Below, in pieces: positions 35,465 through 44,750 of a DNA stretch of 64,000 nt. The DNA lies in assembly GCA_948976265.1 (NCBI GenBank), contig CARFUA010000002.1, positions 85,199-149,198 on the forward strand. Reading direction: 5' to 3'. The notes under the pieces are model-generated. The model was not told where the DNA came from. It worked only from the letters and a program-made list of their open reading frames with translations, and did no database searches. The DNA is from an uncultured Clostridia bacterium. Lineage in GTDB: Bacteria > Bacillota > Clostridia > TANB77 > CAG-508. The position numbers and the translations under genes were made by a program. Numbering within the stretch: position 1 is the stretch's first letter; the number at the start of each line of letters is the position of its first letter.

Positions 35465-36391
35465 TTACTCTTTTACAGATTTTTTAATCTGTTCTACATT
35501 TAATCCAAAATAATCCATTAATTCTGCTGGTTTTCCTGATTGTCCAAACACATCTTTCATACCTAATCGAATTAACTTAGCAGGATATTCCTCTGTTAGC
35601 ACTTCTGCAATTGCTGTCCCTAGTCCTCCAATGATACTATGATCTTCCATCGAAATTAACTTTTTCGTTTCTTTAGCACATTTCACAATGATTTCTCTAT
35701 CGATTGGTTTAATCGTATGCATATCCACTACACGTATATTCGTTCCTTCTTTTTCCAATTCTTCTTTCGCTTGAAGGGCAACGGATACCAAATCGCCTGC
35801 AACAAAAACAGTGGCATCTGTTCCTTCTCCATGCATCACACCTTTTCCCAATTCAAAATGTTTTTCTTCATAAATCGTCGGTGTTGCCAATCGGCATAAT
35901 CGAATATAAACTGGTCCATTTATTTTAGAAGCCTCTTCAACTGCCCATTTAGTTTGAATATCATCCGATGGATATAAAACTGTCATGTTTGGCAAACCTC
36001 GCATCAAGCTTATGTCTTCTAGCATTTGATGAGTAGCTCCATCTTCTCCAACTGTAATACCACTATGCGTTCCAATAATTTTTACATTCAAATTGGGATA
36101 ACAAACACTATTTCTAATTTGGTCATATGTTCTTCCTGTTGCAAACATCGCAAAGGTTGCTGCAAACGGCATTTTGCCACACGTTGCTAAACCTGCTGCT
36201 GTTCCAATCATGTCTTGTTCTGCAATTCCCATGTCAAAAAAGCGATGGGGAAATTCTTTAGCAAATAAATTCGTTTTCGTTGCTGCTGATAAATCAGCAT
36301 CTAATGCAACAATATTTGGATTTATTTTCCCTAATTCTACTAAAGTTTCACCAAAACTTTGTCTGGTGGCAATTTTTTTATTTTGGTTCAT
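35465..36391 (-). CDS. Transketolase, C-terminal subunit
   Basis: A 308-residue subunit carrying the pyrimidine-binding and C-terminal domains (FFDMGIAEQDMIGTAAGLA, THSGITVGEDGATHQMLEDI). It works with the N-terminal subunit encoded upstream to form a split transketolase (TPP-dependent transfer of two-carbon units in the pentose phosphate pathway). AAGGAGG precedes the start; 79 bases separate the two genes. Confidence 0.93.
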   Translation of the reverse strand: MNQNKKIATRQSFGETLVELGKINPNIVALDADLSAATKTNLFAKEFPHRFFDMGIAEQDMIGTAAGLATCGKMPFAATFAMFATGRTYDQIRNSVCYPNLNVKIIGTHSGITVGEDGATHQMLEDISLMRGLPNMTVLYPSDDIQTKWAVEEASKINGPVYIRLCRLATPTIYEEKHFELGKGVMHGEGTDATVFVAGDLVSVALQAKEELEKEGTNIRVVDMHTIKPIDREIIVKCAKETKKLISMEDHSIIGGLGTAIAEVLTEEYPAKLIRLGMKDVFGQSGKPAELMDYFGLNVEQIKKSVKE

Positions 36392-36470
36392 GTTTTCCTC
36401 CTTGGATTTTAATGGTAGAGCTTATTATATATCTTCTTCCCTCAACTTTTCATATTACCAATAACTAGTA

Positions 36471-37286
36471 TCATTTATTCAATTCTTGTAATTCTTCCAT
36501 CGCAATTTTATATTCTTCTTCATTTGGTGCTTTTCCATGCCATCCTGCTTGGTCTTCCATGAAGGAAACACCTTTGCCTTTTCGTGTCTTGGCAATAATC
36601 ACAGTTGGTCTTTCTTTTGCTTTTTTTGCTTTTTCAAAGGCACTCAAAATTTCATCTATATCATTTCCGTTAATATTTATCACATTAAATCCAAAACTTT
36701 TAAACTTCTCGTCAATTGGTGTTACATTCATAACATCTGTCACTTTTCCATCAATTTGCAAATTGTTATAATCCACTATAGCACATAAATTATCTAATTT
36801 ATAATGACTTGCTGACATTGCTGCTTCCCAAATTTGTCCTTCTTCTATTTCTCCATCGCCCATAAGGCAATATACACGATAATCTTTGTCATCCAATTTC
36901 CCAGCTAACGCCATTCCATTCGCAACTGACAATCCTTGACCTAAAGAACCTGTTGACATATCAACTCCTGGAACTTTATTCATATCTGGATGTCCTTGCA
37001 AAATACTATTGATGTTTCTAAATCCCAATAATTCTTCTTTCTGAATGAAATCTTTTTCCGCCAATGTCGCATATAATGCTGCTGAAGCATGTCCTTTTGA
37101 TAAGACAAATCGATCTCTGTTTTCGTCTTTTAGATTGTCTTTATCAATATTCATTTCTGAAAAATATAAAACTGTCAACAAATCCGCACAAGACAAGGCT
37201 CCACCTGGATGACCTGAAGATGCTGCATAAATCATTTTAATAATATTTCTTCTTATATTTAAAGCAATTTTTGATAAATCTTCCAT
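36471..37286 (-). CDS. Transketolase, N-terminal subunit
   Basis: About 271 residues from MEDLSKIALN, which follows AAGGG. The TPP-binding motif is GDGEIEEGQIWEAAMSASHY with the distal N in VDYNNLQIDG. Early GHPGGALSCADLL and SKGHASAALYA are typical. It partners with the C-terminal subunit downstream. Confidence 0.93.
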   Translation of the reverse strand: MEDLSKIALNIRRNIIKMIYAASSGHPGGALSCADLLTVLYFSEMNIDKDNLKDENRDRFVLSKGHASAALYATLAEKDFIQKEELLGFRNINSILQGHPDMNKVPGVDMSTGSLGQGLSVANGMALAGKLDDKDYRVYCLMGDGEIEEGQIWEAAMSASHYKLDNLCAIVDYNNLQIDGKVTDVMNVTPIDEKFKSFGFNVININGNDIDEILSAFEKAKKAKERPTVIIAKTRKGKGVSFMEDQAGWHGKAPNEEEYKIAMEELQELNK

Positions 37287-37300
37287 ATTTTTTTCCCTTC

Positions 37301-37948
37301 TTACAAAACAAGAACTCCTGAAACAATTAACCATCCAAAACCATAAGCCCAAAGTGGAATTCCTTTCACAAAATCAATAAACCATGAACCAAAACTGCGT
37401 CCTGTAGATTTGATATTATTCCATGAAAAAATATCTGTTAATTTTGTGCCAAAAATCGTTACATTGCTAATATCAATACCAAGTCCAAAAACATTTGTTG
37501 TATCGATTTCCCAACCAAAAATTTCAATTGTGTTCGTTTTATCTGGTAAGTTTTCTACAATTGAAATATTGAATTTTTCTATATGGTTGGCTTTGAATTT
37601 GATATTAAATGGTTTTGTATCATCTGGTTGCATTCCTTGAACTTGCATATATTCTGTATCAGCTAATAATTTTTGGTGATTATATAAATCAACTTTTACA
37701 TAACATTTATCAATAAAATTTCCTGTTGTATTTTTTAAATTAAAACTCATATAACCATTTACATTGCATGCTTTTGCTTCCATATTATCTACGCTAAATT
37801 CAGCATTGGTAGCAGAATAATGACCATCAAATTCTCCTGCAATGGGAGAATACATTGCTCTTAATAATCCATCTTCCAACAATAAAGACACTACAAAAAA
37901 TCCAACAATTACTAGTACATAAATAAGAAATGTTTTCATTCGCTCCAT
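37301..37948 (-). CDS. Membrane protein upstream of the transketolase genes
   Basis: A 215-residue protein with an N-terminal helix (FLIYVLVIVGFFVVSLLL), an extracellular beta domain like those that regulate or bind ligands (FxLKN-type strands: MSFNLKNTTGNFIDKCYVKV), and a C-terminal helix. The family is unknown. It ends 14 bases before the transketolase N-subunit start, so it is cotranscribed. Confidence 0.55.
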   Translation of the reverse strand: MERMKTFLIYVLVIVGFFVVSLLLEDGLLRAMYSPIAGEFDGHYSATNAEFSVDNMEAKACNVNGYMSFNLKNTTGNFIDKCYVKVDLYNHQKLLADTEYMQVQGMQPDDTKPFNIKFKANHIEKFNISIVENLPDKTNTIEIFGWEIDTTNVFGLGIDISNVTIFGTKLTDIFSWNNIKSTGRSFGSWFIDFVKGIPLWAYGFGWLIVSGVLVL

Positions 37949-38085
37949 TTATTCTTCCCATTCCTTCCCCAAACATAAAGTCGCTTCATTTCTATTTTTG
38001 CTAATTTATTCTATTATACACCGCAATTTCATTTTTGTAAATATATTTTTAAAAAGAAATTTACGAATTTTTTGTTGGATTTCGC

Positions 38086-38114
38086 TTGCAAAATTTATAA
38101 TTAATCGATATAAT
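38086..38114 (+). promoter_or_regulatory. hpf promoter
   Basis: TTGCAA, 17 bases, TATAAT, about 50 bases before the start. Confidence 0.7.
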
Positions 38115-38167
38115 ATTTTTTAAGATAAACGAAGCATTTTTTGCTTCACGAAAGGATGGTAAAAATT

Positions 38168-38710
38168 ATGAAAATTACAATTACAGGGAAAGAATTAAAA
38201 GCAACCGATGCAATTAAAGAATATGTAGAAAAAAAATTAACCAGAATTGAAAAATATTTTGATGAAGAAACAGCTAGTGATGTCGAAATCAATGTAACCA
38301 TTAAAACAGAAAAAGATACACAAATTGCTGAAATGTATATCTACACAAAAGGAACTTCTTATAAAGCTGTAACAGAATCTAAGGATTTATATGCTTCAAT
38401 CGATAAAGACATCGATATTTTAGAAGGTCAAATGCGAAAGTCAAAAGCCAAAAAAGAAAAAATGCAACGTGATTCTTCCTTAAAACAAATCACGATTTCA
38501 GGTGACGAAGAAAAAGCAATTGAAAATGAAGTGATTAAAAATGCTTATTATGATGTCAGACCAATTTCAGTGGAAGATGCCAAAATCAAATTATGTGAAA
38601 AACAAGGAACTTTATTTTATACTTTTATCAATGTAGATACAGGAAAAGTAAATGTTATCTTTAAATTAAAAGATTCAAAAAATTTCGGTTTAATCGAACC
38701 AGCCAATTAA
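38168..38710 (+). CDS. hpf: Long-form ribosome hibernation promoting factor
   Basis: About 180 residues from MKITITGKELKATDAI. The N-terminal HPF/YfiA fold is followed by a linker and the C-terminal dimerisation domain (YYDVRPISVEDAKIKLCEKQ) that makes 100S ribosomes in stationary phase. AAAGGA lies upstream at longer than usual spacing. It is monocistronic with its own promoter and terminator. Confidence 0.92.
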   Translation: MKITITGKELKATDAIKEYVEKKLTRIEKYFDEETASDVEINVTIKTEKDTQIAEMYIYTKGTSYKAVTESKDLYASIDKDIDILEGQMRKSKAKKEKMQRDSSLKQITISGDEEKAIENEVIKNAYYDVRPISVEDAKIKLCEKQGTLFYTFINVDTGKVNVIFKLKDSKNFGLIEPAN

Positions 38711-38716
38711 AAAAAT

Positions 38717-38757
38717 TAAAACAGGTTAATTTTCCAAAAATTACCTGTTTATTTTTT
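38717..38757 (+). terminator. hpf terminator
   Basis: AAACAGGT-AATTTT / AAAATTACCTGTTT stem followed by T-run. Confidence 0.75.
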
Positions 38758-38831
38758 TGACAAACCGAGCATTATAATATTGAAAATACATTTTATGTTT
38801 TTTCAATTTGAAAAAGCGGAGGTGAATAGAA

Positions 38832-39032
38832 ATGGCAAGAAATAGTAGAAAAGCAGTTCCAGAAGCAATGGATTCTTTAGATAGATTCAAATATGAAGTA
38901 GCTTCAGAAGTTGGTGTTAACTTAAAAAATGGTTACAACGGAAATATATCTGCAAAAGACGCTGGAAAAATCGGTGGACAAATGGTTAAAAAAATGATCG
39001 AACAAGCTGAAAACCAAATGATGAACAAATAG
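38832..39032 (+). CDS. Alpha/beta-type small acid-soluble spore protein
   Basis: A 66-residue DNA-binding spore protein. DRFKYEVASEVGVNL holds the GPR protease cleavage site (..YEVASE..), and ISAKDAGKIGGQMVKKMIEQ is the second conserved block. It coats and protects spore DNA and is degraded at germination. GGAGGTGA precedes the start. Expression in the forespore under sigma-G is expected from the family. Confidence 0.92.
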   Translation: MARNSRKAVPEAMDSLDRFKYEVASEVGVNLKNGYNGNISAKDAGKIGGQMVKKMIEQAENQMMNK

Positions 39033-39067
39033 TTTTGTTTATAAAATAAGCTATAAAATATTTTAAT

Positions 39068-39112
39068 AAAACGGATTTAAAAATGAGTTTTCCTTATTTT
39101 TAGATCCGTTTT
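39068..39112. terminator. Terminator between SASP and comEC
   Basis: AAAACGGAT-TAAAAAT / ATTTTTA-ATCCGTTTT stem, convergent genes. Confidence 0.75.
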
Positions 39113-39120
39113 GTTGTATT

Positions 39121-41368
39121 TTAAGGAAAAATCATTGTATCAACTTTTAAGCTAGATTTTTTCTTTTTGACTTTTATTCTAATTTCGCCATTCAAATCTG
39201 TTCGAAAAACTTTAGCTCTAAGATTTTCTATTCTGTCAATTACATCACTATTTGGATGCCCATACTTATTATCTCCACCTACTCCAATCACTGCAATTTG
39301 TGGCTTTATTTCTTCCAAAATTTCCCCTATTGATGACGACTTCGAACCATGATGTGCCACTTTCAAAACATCACAATTCAAAACATCTGTATTTTGACAT
39401 TTTTCCACAACTTCCTTTTCTGCAATTTCCTCAATATCACCCGTAAATAACATACTAAAATCGCCATAAACCAATTTTGCCAAAATCGAATTATTATTGA
39501 TTCCATTTTCTGAAATCATATTCTGACTATCTGGCCACAAAATTTGAAAATAACTGCTTTTGTCAATTTTTATTAAATCGCCTGCCTGAACAGAAATCAC
39601 GTTTACTTTTTTAGATTTAGCCAATTTTAGAAACTCGATGCAATTTTCATATTCACTATCTTGTTTTCCAATAATAATATTCTCTACCTTTAAATTTTGA
39701 AGCACTGCAAACAATCCGACCGACAGTGATCCGCATCAAAATGCGAAATCATCAAAAAATCCAGTTTGGTAATTTTTCGATCTAACAAATAAGGAACCAC
39801 CACTTTTTCACCATAATCATAATCGCGATTATTTCCGCCGTCAATAATGATATTTTTCCCTAGTGGACTTTTTATCACTGTACAATCTCCGCTGTCCTAC
39901 ATCAACAAAATAAATTTCCAAATCATGTGGAATTTTTGCCACAACACTCGAACTCATCGCTACAATTAATATCCCAGCCAATATCTTTTTCCAATTTTTC
40001 TTAAACATTTTACTCGTTTCATTTCCCAAAATAAATCGCAAAATTCTAAATTTCTTCTTCTGAAAAAAGTAAATCAAGCCAACTATTCCCACATAATATA
40101 AAATCAACATCCAAAAATCAGGCGTTGCCAAATATAATTTCGAAAATGGCAATTGACTACAAATCTCCGCCACCTTAAAAATAATTGCCACAAAAAATTC
40201 CTCAAATATTGCCAAAAAACCACCAATTGGCGCAAAAAATAAGCCAGCTATCAATCCAATATAACCAATTGCTAAAATGGGACCAATCAAGAAATAAATC
40301 ATCAAATTTGATACAAAAAAAGTCAAAGAAACCGTATTAAAACAATAAATCATAATCGGAACAATCAAAATTTGAGCAGCAAAACTGACTAAAAATATTC
40401 CTAAAAATGACTTTACTAATTTTGATTTTATGCTATATTTACACTCCAAAAATCGCTTCAAAAAATTATGAAATAACACAATTCCAAGTGTCCCTCCAAA
40501 CGAAAGCCACATTCCGAACCGCAAAAATATTATATGGATTGATAAAAAGCAACATCATAAAAGTAAACAAAATCGTCACATAAAAATTATTTTTTCGATA
40601 AAAATTTTGACTCAGCAAAAGCATTCCACTCATGATACAAGCCCTCATACAAGAAGGTGCTCCACCAGTAATTAACACAAAAAAAGCAAGCATTAATAAA
40701 ATAATATAATTTTTTAATTTTTTGCGATTGATAAATTTATCCAAAACAAGTTGTACTCCAATTATCACATAAGAAACATGCATCCCAGAAATTGCTAGCA
40801 CATGTGACATGCTACTATTTTTAAAATTCTCCTTAATTTCATCATCCAAATCGCTACTATCACCAAGCAAAATTCCTTTCAAAAAAGCATTGCTATCTTC
40901 TCGGTAACTAGAATCTAACACTTCATACAACTTCTCTTTCAAATCATAAATTTTTTCCATAATACTCGATTGATGTTCCAAAATTTTCGTTTCCTTACTA
41001 TACAAACTTCCCTGAATCTTACTTTGCTTCAAATAATTTCGATAGCTAAATCCTTTATAATTTCGCGCCACATCTCCTTTCGAAAATTCGCCTGCAATTT
41101 GTACAATATCACCATAACGCAAATTGCAATCTTGGCTGGTATAAACAATTAATTTTGTATTTTTCGAACGTTCAACATTGGATTGTATGATTTTCACAAC
41201 ATACTGATTTGAACGCTCCTTTTCCGTTTTTTGACTAACAACTTTGGCAACTCCAGTCAATTCTATTTTTTCTGGATAAATTTTATCAAACGAAAAAATG
41301 AGAGCAATATTCATATAAAGCCCCCAAATGATTAAAATAATAATTCCTATTTTTATTGATTGATTCAT
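39121..41368 (-). CDS. comEC: ComEC/Rec2 DNA-uptake channel, read through four CGGN sites
   Basis: DNA translocation channel of competence, about 747 residues after four +1 steps. The N-terminal OB/DUF4131 region is followed by the Competence domain (MSHVLAISGMHVSYVIIG) and a beta-lactamase-fold nuclease-like domain. Sites: ..IFAV-G-MWLSFGG, ..VDVGQ-G-DCTVI, and ..SHFDADHC-G-G-LFAV, where the last two glycines come from consecutive CGGT CGGA. Each restored stretch is canonical: the metal motif SHxDxDHxGG and the VGQGD motif exist only after recoding. Ordinary translation would give four fragments. AAGGAG precedes the start, in the loop of a hairpin. Confidence 0.92.
39715..39722 (-). other. 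Tandem CGGT-CGGA recoding sites, comEC sites 3 and 4
   Basis: TGT CGGT CGGA TTG is read Cys-Gly-Gly-Leu, completing DADHCGG. Two consecutive four-base steps shift the downstream frame by two in total. Confidence 0.92.
39888..39891 (-). other. CGGA +1 recoding site, comEC site 2
   Basis: CAG CGG AGA is read CAG-(C)GGA-GAT; the glycine is that of the VDVGQGD motif. Confidence 0.92.
40513..40516 (-). other. CGGA +1 recoding site, comEC site 1
   Basis: GTT CGG AAT is read GTT-(C)GGA-ATG, giving FAV-G-MWLSF. Confidence 0.9.
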
Positions 41369-41397
41369 GGTTAAATCTCCTTTTCAAAAATTTAACC
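41369..41397 (-). promoter_or_regulatory. Hairpin presenting the comEC RBS in its loop
   Basis: GGTTAAAT / ATTTAACC stem with AAAAGGAG in the loop, ending right at the ATG. Confidence 0.5.
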
Positions 41398-41412
41398 CCC
41401 AGCAATTTACTT

Positions 41413-42801
41413 TTACTGCACAATTCTTCTAGCCGTCACAAAGCGTTGTGAATAATATGAATTTGTATTCATATTATCGATAACAACTCCTCTTTTTGGA
41501 TTAGCACTATGAATAAATTGTCCTCCCTCAATATAAATACCACAATGTCCAATTTTTGTTTTGCCATCATCATAAAACAATAACAAATCTCCCATTTGCA
41601 AATTCGCTCTTTCCACTACAGCTCCCAACGAAGTCTGATCTGCTGCCACTCTACCTAACTTATACCCAAAATGTCCAAATACATAACGTGTAAATCCAGA
41701 ACAATCAAATCCCGTCTCTGGTGAGCTACAACCCAACACATACGAATATCCTAAATACTGTTTCGCAAATTGCACAACTTCCTTTTGACTCGCAGCTGTT
41801 CCCTCTTTTGATTCTGCTACTTGATTTTCGGGAGTCGTTCTTTCTTCCATACTACTTCTTGACGTCACTTCTTTTTCTTTTACTAATGTTTTACTAATAT
41901 ACCCTTCTTTCTTTTTAGGCGTTGTAATTTTATAAAAATTCCCCTCTTCTCCTATAATTGTAACTACATCATCTTCGTCCAACACATCAATAATTGTTGC
42001 ATTCGTTGAAGCACTTTCTCTTACACGTGCTGTTTCTACAATCACAACAGCTGTTTTATTCATTGTTGTTTCGTTTGGTGTTTCTGGCTGTTGTTCTGAC
42101 AAATTTTCAGCTGGTTGCTCTGGAGAAGGTGTTTCAGGTGGCGCTGTATTTTCTGGTACAGTTGGCTCTGTCGGTTGCTCTGGTTCTGTTGGCAATTGCT
42201 CTACCGATGCTGATTTAGCCGCCAATTTCGTTTTTGTCAACCAACCTGACGATGCTTCAGTTGCTATTTTATACCAATTTCCAAGCTTTGCTTCAATCGT
42301 CACACTCGTATTTTGTGCCACTTCTGTTTTAGGATTTGTCGTTAAATTAGGAATCAATCTTAATTTAACTGTACTTTGTAATGTTATATTTTCTCCAATA
42401 TTCCATTCCAAATTAGTTGTATCAACACTTTCTGGAGTTGGCACAACATTTTGTTCTTCTGGCGGTTGCGAATTAGTTTCCGCAGGAGTTTCTGGAACTG
42501 GATTTTGTGGTTCTTCTGGTTGTGAACTTACACTTTCTGGCTCCTCAGCCTTTTTCTCAAAATATTCAGCCTTTGCATATCCCTCTTTTCCTTCATATCG
42601 TACTTTATACCATTCACCATTTTCTTCTAAAATCTCCACTTCATCCTTTTCATATAAATTGGTTATGATATTTGAATCTGTCGAAGCCGATTCTCTGATA
42701 CGAACTGCCGTTGCTTTTACCGTTGCAGTACTTGCCCACGCTTGATTAAAAACCGCTATCATACCAAAAATAAGCATCCATGACAAAACAATTTTTTTCA
42801 T
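41413..42801 (-). CDS. Secreted SH3b-NlpC/P60 cell-wall endopeptidase
   Basis: A 462-residue protein with signal peptide (cleavage near AWAS), three SH3b wall-binding domains (VRIRESASTDSNIITNLYE, LRLIPNLTTN.., ARVRESASTNATIIDVLDE) separated by Pro/Glu/Thr-rich linkers, and a C-terminal NlpC/P60 domain. Catalytic Cys is in FDCSGFTRYVF and His in GHCGIYIEGG; FIHSAN follows. It cuts the D-glutamyl bond of muropeptides. It lies between aspS and comEC. Confidence 0.92.
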   Translation of the reverse strand: MKKIVLSWMLIFGMIAVFNQAWASTATVKATAVRIRESASTDSNIITNLYEKDEVEILEENGEWYKVRYEGKEGYAKAEYFEKKAEEPESVSSQPEEPQNPVPETPAETNSQPPEEQNVVPTPESVDTTNLEWNIGENITLQSTVKLRLIPNLTTNPKTEVAQNTSVTIEAKLGNWYKIATEASSGWLTKTKLAAKSASVEQLPTEPEQPTEPTVPENTAPPETPSPEQPAENLSEQQPETPNETTMNKTAVVIVETARVRESASTNATIIDVLDEDDVVTIIGEEGNFYKITTPKKKEGYISKTLVKEKEVTSRSSMEERTTPENQVAESKEGTAASQKEVVQFAKQYLGYSYVLGCSSPETGFDCSGFTRYVFGHFGYKLGRVAADQTSLGAVVERANLQMGDLLLFYDDGKTKIGHCGIYIEGGQFIHSANPKRGVVIDNMNTNSYYSQRFVTARRIVQ

Positions 42802-42834
42802 ATCCTACATCCTTTCTTTTCTAATACTTTCCAC

Positions 42835-44609
42835 TTATTCTGCTTCAAGCTTCAATTGAATATGCACTTCTTCCAATTGTTTCGGAAATACCTTGGAAGG
42901 TGCTCCCATCATAACATCACGAGCTTTTTTATTTTTTGGAAAAGCAATCACTTCACGAATGGAATCTTCTTCTGCCAATAACATAATAATTCTATCAATT
43001 CCTGGCGCCGCTCCTGCATGTGGTGGTGTTCCATAGCTAAACGCATGAAATAACGCACCAAATTTCTTTTTCACATCTTCAACTGTATAGCCAGCTATTT
43101 CAAAAGCTTTTATCATAATTTCTTGGTCATGATTTCTAACCGCACCGTGACGCAAGTTCCAAACCATTTCCAACCAAATCAAACTGATACGCCAAAATCT
43201 CCAACGGATTTTTATTTTCTAAAGCTTCCAATCCACCTTGTGGCATAGAAAATGGGTTATGATTAAAATCAATCGTTCCTTCGTCTGACAATTCATACAT
43301 TGGAAAATCCACTATAAAGCAAAATTTATACACATTTTTTTCCAATAAATCTAACTCTTTTCCTAACTTTATTCTAACGTCACCTGCAATTTTGGTTGCT
43401 TTCTTTTCCTCATCCGCAATGAAAAATATCGCTGAACCTGGCTTTATTCCCATTTTCTCAACTATTTTTTGTTTTCTTTCTTCTTCGATAAATTTACTAA
43501 TTCCGCCATTTAAATTCATTTCTTCGTCAATTTTTACCCAAGCCAAACCTTTGGCTTCCAACTCTTGAACTGCAAATTCTGACATCGAATCAAAGAATTT
43601 ACGCGATTTCTCTTGGCAATTTTCCGTTGCAATCGCTTTAACCGTTTTTCCTTGAAATGCCTTAAATTCGGTTCCTTCAAAAATATCTGTCACATCATAA
43701 ATAACAAGTGGATTCCTCAAATCTGGTTTATCTGTTCCATATTTCTCCATTGCCTCTCGATATGGAATCCTAAGAAAAGGTCCCTCATCCACTTTCCAAT
43801 CAGAATTTGCCTTAAATACATTTGGTATAACCGTCTCTATCACACGAAAAACATCTTCTTGCTCAACAAACGCCATTTCAAAATCCAATTGATAAAATTC
43901 TCCTGGCGACCTGTCAGCACGTGGGTCCTCATCTCGAAAACATGGCGCAATTTGATAATATTTTTCAAAACCAGACACCATCAATAATTGCTTAAACTGT
44001 TGTGGTGCTTGTGGAAGCGCATAAAACTCTCCTGGATGAAGTCTACTTGGCACCAAAAAGTCACGTGCGCCCTCTGGTGAAGAATTCGCCAAAATGGGAG
44101 TTTGAATTTCTGTAAAATCTAAAGCATCCATTTCTTTTCTAAAATCTTTCAAAATCTTAGAACGCAATTTTATATTTTGATGAATTTTTTCATTTCGCAA
44201 ATCTAAAAATCGATATTCCAAACGCAAATCCTCACGAACACTCTGTCCTTCCACATTAATTTCAAAAGGAAGATTCGGATTACATTTTCCAAGCACCGTC
44301 AAATCAGTTGCCACAATTTCAATTTCACCTGTTGGAATTTTATCATTTTTATTACTTCTTTCTGTTACTTTTCCTGAAACCGTCATTGTACATTCTTTGT
44401 TCAAATCTTTTATTTTTTCCTTTAAATTCGATTCTTCATTTATCACAATTTGGGTAATACCATTTTCGTCACGCAAATCCACAAACATCATTTTTCCTAA
44501 ATTTCGAATGGTTTGTACAAAACCCGCTAAACGAACTTCTTCGCCAACATTTTTGATATTCAATTGTCCGTAAGTTGTGTGTTCTATATTTATTTTCCAT
44601 GTTTCGCAT
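42835..44609 (-). CDS. aspS: Aspartyl-tRNA synthetase, read through CGGA and CGGT sites
   Basis: Class II synthetase of about 590 residues after two +1 steps. The start near 44609 follows GGAGG and gives [13 protein letters not shown]; at TTA CGG ACA skipping the C gives [20 protein letters not shown], the normal AspS N terminus. The second break at TCA CGG TGC gives [20 protein letters not shown], the normal C-terminal motif. Motif 2 is [10 protein letters not shown] and motif 3 region [13 protein letters not shown]. Without recoding this essential gene would lack both its N-terminal start and catalytic motif 3. Confidence 0.93.
43144..43147 (-). other. CGGT +1 recoding site, aspS C-terminal
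   Basis: TCA CGG TGC is read TCA-(C)GGT-GCG; the glycine is that of the conserved SG-[SA]-[IV]-R motif. Confidence 0.93.
44567..44570 (-). other. CGGA +1 recoding site, aspS N-terminal
   Basis: TTA CGG ACA is read TTA-(C)GGA-CAA, giving RTHNL-G-QLNI as in other AspS. Confidence 0.85.
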
Positions 44610-44719
44610 CATTCCTCCAATCAAATTTGAACTTTTGCCTTCAAATTTGTGGGTACATTATATAACATTATTTCGAATTTTTCAATTGTTTTGTTAAAAA
44701 TTCACAAAAAATATAAAAA

Positions 44720-44741
44720 GGAAATAATCTTCATTATTTCC
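44720..44741 (-). terminator. Terminator-like hairpin after the pseudopilin gene
   Basis: GGAAATAAT / ATTATTTCC stem with A-run upstream on the plus strand. Confidence 0.65.
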
Positions 44742-44750
44742 TTCTACCCT

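Noticed and set aside
39841..40524. comEC pieces as separate genes
   Set aside because: They have no ribosome binding sites or starts of their own and join exactly at CGG into one standard ComEC.
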